Shown piece after piece: positions 55,604 to 64,000 of a stretch of DNA of 64,000 bases. The stretch is from Hofstenia miamia. Its lineage: Eukaryota; Xenacoelomorpha; Acoela. Below the pieces are notes generated by a model. It had not been told where the DNA came from and ran no database searches. It saw only the letters and a program-made list of their open reading frames with translations. The DNA lies in contig SCFE01000078.1 in the NCBI GenBank assembly GCA_004352715.1, forward strand, positions 1,227,677 to 1,291,676, written 5' to 3'. The stretch's first letter is position 1. Each line of letters begins with the position of its first letter. Position numbers and translations under genes: made by a program.

Positions 55604-58600
55604 GTAAAATATTTTTTAATGTAAATAAAGTATAACGAAATGTGTCTTCTGGATAAATATTTGCAAAGTCAGTTTACATAATTGCTCAAGGATACACTAT
55701 TAATCAATTCCCTAGATTGTAAATTTTCGACATATATTAATAAAAGTGTCGGGGAAATGGCATTTATTATTAAGGATTTCAACACGAGAAATGTTCATTG
55801 GTTCTGCAGAAATGTGTGAATCGAAGTCAAATTTTGGGAATATTCAAACTCTGATACTACAATATGAATTTCATTCAACGGAATTTCTTATTTATAAATC
55901 TGTTGGAAAATTGGTATATTTAAATCGCTTTTAAAGGACTTTTTGTATGCAATGGAGAAACGGGTCTGGAATTGCCTTTTTTAATACAATAGAAAACTAC
56001 AATGCAAGATGCCCTAGATCAAGAATTGTTTTACTATGAAACAAATTACGAAAATTTCAGAAAGTTTCGAATTTCAAATGCACATACGAAACCAAACCAC
56101 ATCTAAAACTAAAGTTCAAATTAGTCCAATTCAAACTGAATTTTTGTTAAAATGAGTTTTCTAACTTTTCTGCAATTTGTAAATTTCTGTTCAAAGTTGA
56201 AAGTCATTGGTAAATAGTTTTCTCTTATTTGACTGGATTATGAGTTGTGACCAGGTTCCATCTGATTGATACAGATGTCAATTCGTGCAGGAAAATTTTT
56301 CATACACTGACCCATAACTCGACTCGAAGAAAACCATAGATATACTTCATGTAGGAATGAGATAGATGGCAATAGGTATTAACATTGCATAAGTTTATGC
56401 ATAGGCCTAGCCTAGACATGTACCAAATGAGACCCAATAGAGTAAAATGCACCATGCTTCAAATTTGAATACACTGTAGATGCAGGCGACTAATACTTTG
56501 ATGCAATTGAATTTCGGAGATGAAAAAGTAGTGACTATCATATGTTATCAGAAATCGCAGTGCTTACTATTTCAAGCTCAACAAGATCAGAAAGCCTGAG
56601 GTCTGCTGCAGGACAGTTTGGGCGTTCGTGTCAAACCTAGTTGAATCCAGAAACTCCAGAGACGGAGCTAAATATTGCTGATAATTTGAAAAAAATGTTT
56701 TTGTTCCATGTAATGCTTACTTAATTAAGTATACTATCTCTGAATTTGAAAAATGGGTTGAAATGGGTCTAAAATCTATTTTTGTGATTGAGTATGGGTA
56801 CAAGCGTAGGATTCATAGAAAATGGTATGGGTCTAAGATATGAACCCATTACCATCAATGAAAGTAGAATTAAATGCACTGTTGACAATACAATAGAAAC
56901 AAACATGAAATTATGGTATCACACTAACAGTTAATAATTGATTCAGACATTTTGCAATCACGTTCTTTATCAGAAGATTAGGTGTATTTACATTTATTCC
57001 TCTAGACAATTAGCATCTCACCTAATAACTTGTAGGTGTTACTTTTTGAAATAAGCAGTGATTTGCACTTGAAAGCAACCGTTTCCTTGATTTCTATAAT
57101 AGTCAATCTATATTTTGTTTAAAAAATACATTCGTTGTTTTTATAAAAGTTACCTTGTCACCAAGTGTATACCTAAAGTTACAAAGCGAATATTCTATTC
57201 CACAAAAATCTTTTTTTCCTTTATAATTAGTGCGCGTAAAAATCAATAGTCAAAATGATTCTTTTCGGTCAAAAACATTGCAAAATTAGGTGGACCTACA
57301 GAACGCGAATTTTGCAATTACTTAGTATGGTTTGTAGGTAAAAAAAAGTCTAAACTGTTTTTAGGTCAAAATTTCATTTTTGGGTTAAAATAAGGTGAAA
57401 ATCATCTATTTTAATTAGTAAATTTCTATATTTTGTTTGTAAATGCTCATCAAAACTTGAATTCACAACGATTAGGTAAAATGAAATACATGATTGCGAT
57501 AATTCGCGGAAATTTCAAATGGTCCAATATTCTACTGTCATTGTTAGATGGAGTTTTTTGCAACTCCAAATTTTAAACATTATATTTTGTAAATAGTGCT
57601 TTATAACAAGTTTTAAAAAATCATACTCAGCTTAAATTTGTTTTAATTTCATCATTTTGTTAAAAGGGAAAAGTTTTGGGATCAAAAATAATGGCCCTGA
57701 TAACCAATACCTCATTAATTAGCATCACACTTTTATAAACGAAAATATAATTTATAACGCTTTTTCTTTAAATGTTGACCAAAAGGATTAAACAAAGACC
57801 CAATTCGGTTGGAGTCTACCACAATTTGTATTAAATTTGTAAAATTGACAAAACATGCTTCCCGCATGAAGAACTTTATAGGATGCTAGATATTTGTTAA
57901 GCAGTGAAAAATAGAATCAAGAATCTCAAACACATGAAAAAATAATTTCCAGTTGAGTATCTAGACAATAAATTTAAATAATTTATTAAAAATATAATCA
58001 CATCTCAATAGCAAAAATTCATTTATATCTACATTCCAGCACGACCTAGTAAATATTTAGTACGTCGTTATTTGCGATAGAACATAGAGGAATCCATAGG
58101 GAATCAACTAATAGGAGTCGAAAAATTAAATAGATTGATCGTAGTGTTTCCGGACTCAACGAAAATCCTACTGTAGGTCCTACACGCGGTAAGTTGAGAA
58201 ATAATATCACATTTTGACCTTATCTACATCCGGTTGTCAATATCTCCGAAGTAATATGAATGTGTAACGTCTTGTTAACAATAGCTATATACTTGTACTT
58301 TTCACGTTTTCGTAACATAAATCTATACAAAGATCATTCTTGGATTAAAAATATCCGTGGAAGCTTTTATTAAATAGAAATATTATGGATTGCGTAATTC
58401 AGGAAGGTCCAGGGTTGTATATAACTTATTAATTTCAACCTGGGCATTGACCCATTTGCCATTATATTCGAACTTTATTTGGTAATGAATCGAGACTGAT
58501 AAATTGAATACAGATGAAGAACGCCACCGCACTCGAACTTAGTTTTGAATTTTTACGACCCAAAAATAAAATTAAAATTAAATCATAAATATTTTCCATT

Positions 58601-60930
58601 CAATAACCATAATGCATTAATATTAGAAACAAAAACCTTGGTACAAAGATGGTTTTGAAGCACTTTAGCTTTTATACTGGCAAAGCAGTCAATACTTGAT
58701 TGCATGGGAAGGCAATTCATTGAAAATGCGGAAAAAGACTAATCAGTATATTTTCAGTAAACTATAAATAATGTCAATTATGACAACTATATTATATAAA
58801 TATAAGTTTCATTATATTTTCTTTGATAACATGAGGTAGATTAACAAAACGAAATATTGCTTTTCAGAAGATAAGGGAATTTTTTTAAATCCAATTGAAG
58901 CTATATTCATTATACATCAATATTTTACGATAATTTCGTAGAAATACTAGACCGTACCTGAACGTTTATGAAAATAAAAATATTTTCATCACAATTTTTT
59001 GTTTCGTAATAGAAGAAATTTCATTAATTTAAAAACTTCTGATAACACTCTTAAATCAAATAATTAAAGAAGCGTTTAATTCTTTGAATCAATACAGTAG
59101 GATGTATTTGTAATTTATTAGACTTTCCTTCGCCAATATTGTAGACAATCAACTTTGAAGACAAAGTAAAGTCTGCAAATGAAGTTGGTGCTGATATCCT
59201 AATTTAAACATTGGAGAATCACGTCTAATTAAAATGATTGAACATCGAACTTTGATAGACTTTGCAGTGAGAACATTAATCGAAAATAATTTTATTATAC
59301 ATTTCTACTATCATCAAACGGCTTAAATTAATGCACAATGTAAATACTAACGGTTTTAGAATCTTGGCATTAAATACATTATAAGACTACTCGAATTGCA
59401 ACTGATTTATTCGAGCAAACATTTGTAACACTTTGTTTTTGGTAAACTTTACTCTGTAAATGAAAATGTGTTGAAACTAAAAGCAATACTATTTCTAAAT
59501 TCGGATCGAAGTTTACTAGTTAGCTTACATTGCGTAATGAATAGTAATTAAACATTATCTCAAATAACAACTACATTTACAGGACCATATCCCGCGAAAA
59601 CTTCATTTTTTCTAAGTCATCCAGTTTGAACGAATTTCTACACTATGTACCCATGAAGGCGCTTTGAAAATATTTTACCATGCTTCAATTTTCAAATATC
59701 TAGCTATTCAACACTTCGCTTAACAGTTATCTAACATCAGGTGCAGCTTTAGGTGGTGGCACCCGGGGTCCAGTGTTATCCTTAACGGGATGCAAAAAAT
59801 TTATTTCTCTTCACTTTTATCTATTTCAGCCTAGTTCAAGTCATCATTATTAGATGAAAGTCATGAGAAATATTTTTATCAATAATAATTTTTATCAGAA
59901 ATTTGCGATTTCTAGTTTGATTTCTTAGCTATTTTCAGCACTCTGTGGAGTTTCCATAGCTCTATAAACAAATATATTTTCAAATATAAATCGCCCGGCA
60001 CTTCGTAATTAACTCTTAATGCAAAAAACAACACCAAATTTGAGGGTAGACTAGAGAAGGATGCCAGTAGATTGTCCACTCCCTGCAAGAGCAAAATGTA
60101 CATATTTGACAGGAAATTTATAAATAATGTAAATGGTGTAACAGAATTAATGGTGGAAGAACAAGTGCATGCACAATGTCGGGGCCCATCTACTAATACA
60201 GTGATCCTTACGACGAAATGTATTTATTGTTCTGCTTTTGATTCCAGTTTGAAAGCAGATCATTATTATCTCATTTGATTCAAATACTGCAATTAAAAAG
60301 TATAAAAATATTGCAAAGCCTAGAATCAAAGAAAAGTCCAGAGCAATATAATACTGAAGGAAAATATAAAGCCTTGTGATGAAATTTCTTAATACAATAC
60401 TAAAATATAATTTTAAAAAACGATTCTAAATTTTACATGAAAGATGATTTTACTAGAAACCTGAATTAAGGAAAAATCAAGCAATGCTCTAACTCAAATT
60501 CTATAATAGCATTTAAAGAGCACAGCTGAAAGTTGAATTAAGTGCACATCGCAATTGATACCTAATTGGTAAAAATCAAAGACCTTTGAAAAATGTAGCC
60601 AATAAAAATATGTAGTTCTTGATATAACATAACGGGTTTTCCGCAATTATCTCCTTGAAATATACATTGCAGCTACGAAAGCAGCTTTCAATACTGCCAA
60701 TTTAATGCACACTTTCACAGGGGTAAATGAAAGTAAAGGCATCTTTATACCGCCTTTTATTCCAGTATCTACATATAAAACATATCAAATAACAAAATTG
60801 TGAAATAAGAATTTACAAATCCAAATACAATTCCAGTGAATTCCAACGTAATCAAAGCGGTGACAACACAACTGTTATCTCTTGCCTGAAATAAGTGAAC
60901 AGTGAAGTTCTCCTACATTTGCCAAGTAAA
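55604..60930. other. Long gene-poor stretch, probably intron or intergenic
   Basis: 5.3 kb of AT-rich DNA. An open frame at 55746-55934 (MSGKWHLLLRISTREM) lacks splice or motif support. GGGT/ACCC words near 56740-56850 resemble hAT relics. TTTTATT at 60755-60761 contains AATAAA on the minus strand, the probable polyadenylation signal of the EMRE-like gene. Confidence 0.4.
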
Positions 60931-61155
60931 TTAGTCCTCTTCATATACAAAGACATCTAATTCCTCTAGTGTCGTAGCAAATGTCTTACCAATTATTCCA
61001 CCGACGTATATCATTGAGGGCACGAGAATTAAATTTTTAAGGTAACTGGCGTAGACAGTCTCCGGAGATTCACGGATGCCTCCATTGGCGGTAAACCGTC
61101 CGGTAGTCCGATAACGTACATTTTTATAAAGAGTGGTTCTTAAACGTTTAAACAT
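60931..61155 (-). CDS. SMDT1: EMRE-like subunit of the mitochondrial calcium uniporter
   Basis: A 74-residue intronless gene. EMRE is a single-pass inner-membrane protein that links MCU to its MICU1/2 gatekeepers and is needed for channel activity in animals. The first 20 residues are basic and Arg/Lys-rich without acids (MFKRLRTTLYKNVRYRTTGR), a mitochondrial targeting signal. The transmembrane helix is LVPSMIYVGGIIGKTFATTL, matching human VIPFLYVGTLISKNFAALL, including the Pro near its start and the small-residue GxxxG/S face. The tail EELDVFVYEED matches human EEHDIFVPEDD but is shorter, with three terminal acids where human has a longer Asp run. Human EMRE is 107 residues, reduced to about 60 after cleavage, so the length fits. 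AATAAA lies about 170 bases beyond the stop. Confidence 0.88.
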   Translation of the reverse strand: MFKRLRTTLYKNVRYRTTGRFTANGGIRESPETVYASYLKNLILVPSMIYVGGIIGKTFATTLEELDVFVYEED

Positions 61156-61654
61156 GTAAAATATTTGTAGAACACTATTTTACACTGAGTAAATACTCGA
61201 AGATTTCATTAATGAATACGAGCTCTAACGGTTGACAGGAATCAAATATTCTGGCAAGCTGATTGGCTAGAGACACTACGATTAATTGTGCTTGCAAAAT
61301 GCGAGCGTAGAATGAAATCTAGTAAATATTTAATAAGGAATGTCAAATCGCACAGCAAAATATCATGTAATACTTAGTAAAAAAATTTTGAAATTTTATT
61401 AAATGCACTTTATAAATCGGAGGAAGGGGACAGCTAAGAATTAACCCTTCTTTTCAAGGATGTGAATAGTACCAATAACTCTCTACATTGCAAAAATACT
61501 AAAAACAAAAGTTAATTTAATATTTAATAAGAATCGGGATTGCAATAGAATGAATCATTAAAAATAACACCGAAATTGTCCGACACTTATACGTTTGGCT
61601 CTCCTTCTCTTTTAAATACAATTGTGTCACTAATTGCCAAATATGCATATTGTA
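61156..61654. other. EMRE-like 5' flank up to the Tc1 element
   Basis: AT-rich, with no other gene. It should contain the EMRE-like promoter; I see no distinct element. Confidence 0.4.
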
Positions 61655-63006
61655 CACTTGGAGATACGGAAATATGAACAACTATGATTTTGAAGATTTT
61701 TTATCCACAAAATTTATTAAGCATACTTTCACAGTAAAAATTTACTGCAGCATAGCTACTGTAGATAGCCACTTATTTGCGCCATTTGATATAATAGCTG
61801 CAATGCTGCGCAGTAGTTACCATTTGGTGGACTATGAAATATGAACAGTTAAGAAGATACATATATATTGTACAAACACGCTGCATTTCTACTAAGTAAA
61901 AATATAAAAACAAAGCAAACACATTATAACTAGTCATCTCTGTAATACGTCCACTCAATAAGTTGTATGAGCAGCTCTTTCAGCACTAACTGCTGCCACC
62001 CTGCGAGGCATGCTATCAATTACAGACTTGACTGTGGCCTGCAGCGTAGAGACATGATGCCAATGTCTAGACACACTTGATATCATTTCCTGCTTGGTGG
62101 TGATATTATTTTGCCAAATTTTGCGGTTGATCAATCCCCATATATTCTCAATGGGGTTTAAATAATGCGAATGTCTTCCCCACTCAATTAGATTAACCAT
62201 TTTCATCAAAAATAATTTCTTACAACTCGTGCAGTGTGACAGGGAGCATTGCCTTGCATGTACATAAAGTCACTGTTACTGAAACACTCCTGCATTTGAG
62301 GTAGAGCGCATGCTTGAACTACTTTTAGGTATTGAGATGCCTTTATCATACATTCACAGACATGTAGGCATTCAACACCATTAAAGCATATGATGCCCCA
62401 GAGCACGACTTCTGTGGGGTGCTTGCATTTCTTATGCAGAGGTGATGGAAATCCGATTGGACTCCATGCGCGTCGTTTAAAAGCTCCATGACACTCATAA
62501 GTTGCGTTATCAGAGAAATATATTTTTCGCCAGTGTTCCACACACCAATCCGCATGATTTCTGGCAAACTGCAACATGTTAGATTTCATTGCAGATGTTA
62601 ATTTAGGAACAAAACAAGATTTGACACTTGTATAACGAAATGTATGCAAGCGTCGTCAGAACTGTACACGTGCTAACATTCACACCTGCAACTTGCGATT
62701 GCCGACCAAACTGCGCAGCAGATGCCATTGGCGACTTCTTTAGATTTCGCAGAAATATACGGTCTTCTTTATCAGCAGTTTTTTATTCCATGGCATTGTC
62801 CAGGTCTCTGGCTTGATGGTGCCTGCTTTCTAATATTTGCGACACTGCCAATAGACATGTTACATTGCTTTGCAGTTTCACAGATTGATTTATCTTGAGA
62901 CAGCAAAATTAGCACTTCTGATTACTTGATTGCCGGCATGTCACGATGCTTTCCCATGTTGACAAGCAATGATAGAATAAATGAGCAAAGTAAACAAGCA
63001 ATTGCA

Positions 63007-63060
<54 letters not shown>

Positions 63061-63340
63061 GATAGTAAATTATCCAATCATAACAATCCATGTGTGTATA
63101 CAACTAAGAGCCCCATGCTTGCATATGTGCATGCGTGTTCATAATTCCATGTCCGCCCATATATCTAATAGGCTCTGCCTACTTATAGTAATTGTAGCAG
63201 AATTTCACAATTGGTCATTAAGTGTGTTTATCATTAGTACCTATTGCCCAGCCAAGGAAAATTTGTTGTTTGCTGAATGAATTTTTTAAACAAGAAAAAC
63301 ATCAAAATAATGGGTGTTCATATTTCCATGTCCCTGACTG
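61655..63340 (-). mobile_element. Tc1-like transposon with IR/DR ends
   Basis: 1686 bp, the size of a full Tc1 element, flanked by TA (61653-61654 and 63341-63342). The right terminus read inward is CAGTCAGGGACATGGAAATA; the left is CACTTGGAGATACGGAAATA. The GGAAATATGAAC direct-repeat core occurs twice at each end: 61655-61679 and 61826-61846 on the left, 63137-63158 and 63316-63340 on the right, spaced about 170 bases. That is the inverted-repeat/direct-repeat arrangement known from Sleeping Beauty-type elements. A (TA)n tract at about 63010-63058 lies between transposase and right end. Confidence 0.88.
61955..62957 (-). pseudogene. Tc1-like transposase with frameshifts and a catalytic Asp-to-Gly
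   Basis: From the ATG at 62957: MGKHRDMPAIK, a stop, SEVLILLSQDKSICETAKQC and NMSIGSVANI (helix-turn-helix), then a poorly readable stretch to about 62650. The catalytic domain follows: FSDNATYECHG (first Asp), MQGNAPCHTARVV, where the second catalytic Asp is Gly (codon 62251-62253), and after a frameshift near 62207, HYLNPIENIWG with the Glu of the DDE triad. The C-terminus is HWHHVSTLQATVKSVIDSMP, then RRVAAV, usual for Tc1. The overall length is that of a complete transposase, so the copy decayed by point changes rather than deletion. Confidence 0.85.
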
Positions 63341-63377
63341 TATATATTAATGTGAATTTTGGTTTAATCTGCACTAG

Positions 63378-63576
63378 ATGTAACTTTACATTAGTTGAAG
63401 CCACAAAATAAAATTGTACTAGAACATTATTGTCTCCCATTTCTAGTATATTTTCATAATAGAGTGAAAGGTCCAAAGACAAAATGAAATTTGGACAGTG
63501 TCTAAACATAGCTTTTGTTTAAGGAAATATAATTAAGTCTAAAAAGCTTAAGACTCCATATAACATTTTTGTTTTC
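63378..63576. repeat. Dispersed repeat, copy 2 (partner at 19331)
   Basis: Matches 19331-19507 in order and orientation, with a roughly 20-base longer central part. It starts 37 bases to the right of the Tc1 element, so any further homology to the left may have been separated by that insertion. Confidence 0.7.
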
Positions 63577-63870
63577 AAATATTTGTTATTATCATCTGCT
63601 TTAGAGAACTGCTTTCCTCATTGGGACCTTGTTTTTTTTACATAACTACAGTAACAGGTTCTTCTGGCTTAAGTTATGCATTCAATGGCTATAAGAATTT
63701 AGTCCATATTAAAATTTTGAAAACTTAGCCTGACAAGAGATTTGGTTCTATCGCAGGATAAACTATGAATATGAGTAAAAAGTCAATAAATCATTGAACT
63801 CATCGTACCTAAGTGCAGTAACCTAACTGTTTCTTACTGTCTTTGGAATGAGCAGTTTGTATCAAAGGCG

Positions 63871-63871
<1 letters not shown>

Positions 63872-63904
<33 letters not shown>
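63872..63904. repeat. (AT)n microsatellite at gap edge
   Basis: Pure AT alternation running into the terminal N run. Confidence 0.9.
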
Positions 63905-64000
63905 NNNNNNNNNNNNNNNNNNNNNNNNNNNNNNNNNNNNNNNNNNNNNNNNNNNNNNNNNNNNNNNNNNNNNNNNNNNNNNNNNNNNNNNNNNNNNNNN
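63905..64000. other. Assembly gap, terminal N run
   Basis: Ns to the end of the window; true length not visible. Confidence 0.99.

Noticed and set aside
62926-63280. Two plus-strand frames with Tyr-Ile repeats
   Set aside because: The repeats are translation of a TA microsatellite inside the Tc1 element.
1-64000. CRISPR arrays, bacterial operons, riboswitches or phage genes
   Set aside because: No spaced direct-repeat arrays or dense gene runs; introns, TA-flanked transposons and animal gene homologues show this is eukaryotic DNA.

Overview
The window is AT-rich, intron-containing animal DNA. The recognisable host genes are a RAD51-paralogue (XRCC3-like), a TEX10/Ipi1-like ribosome-biogenesis and chromatin factor, and an EMRE/SMDT1-like subunit of the mitochondrial calcium uniporter. 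EMRE is essentially a metazoan protein, so an invertebrate animal is the best fit. TAGGCCTA-type words, short genes in long AT-rich introns and mixed hAT, Tc1/mariner, pogo, LINE and Polinton-type debris suit a marine invertebrate, but I cannot name the species. There are two 1000-N gaps, one 9-N gap, three single-N joins and a terminal N run, so some local duplications may be assembly effects.

Layout. 0.5-2.3 kb: a broken protein-primed family-B DNA polymerase gene of Polinton/adintovirus type, running into a gap. 3.3-10.5 kb: gene-free, with a 600-bp tandem duplication split by one N. 10.5-11.65 kb: a deleted Tc1-like transposon with clean TIRs. 13.0-18.4 kb: XRCC3-like exons on the minus strand; the intron is filled by a LINE fragment and a BED-finger hAT fragment. 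19-23 kb: a candidate exon, a degenerate ORF of unknown family and a second LINE. 23.5-24.5 kb: a tandem pair of 130-residue cysteine-rich membrane proteins that I do not recognise, the best candidate here for something undescribed. 24.7-30 kb: mariner and Tc1 relics in gene-poor DNA. 31.17-34.15 kb: a complete pogo/Tigger-like element with a C-terminal PHD finger, itself bracketed by inverted repeats. 36.7-47.2 kb: the TEX10-like gene on the minus strand, two coding exons, with the first exon present twice and three hAT-type MITEs in or near its first intron. 48-51 kb: LINE relic, a perfect-looking 225-bp MITE and a 253-bp hAT MITE. 55.5 kb: one well-formed internal exon of an unrecognised gene. 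60.9 kb: intronless EMRE-like gene. 61.65-63.34 kb: a Tc1 element with Sleeping Beauty-style IR/DR ends. 63.4 kb: a repeat shared with 19.3 kb.

The host genes work in unrelated processes (homologous recombination, rRNA processing, mitochondrial calcium uptake); nothing suggests co-regulation. The mobile elements are almost all inactivated, and several breaks fall on catalytic residues: two Tc1 copies carry Asp-to-Gly at the same catalytic position, and the pogo copy has Asn where the third catalytic Asp is expected.
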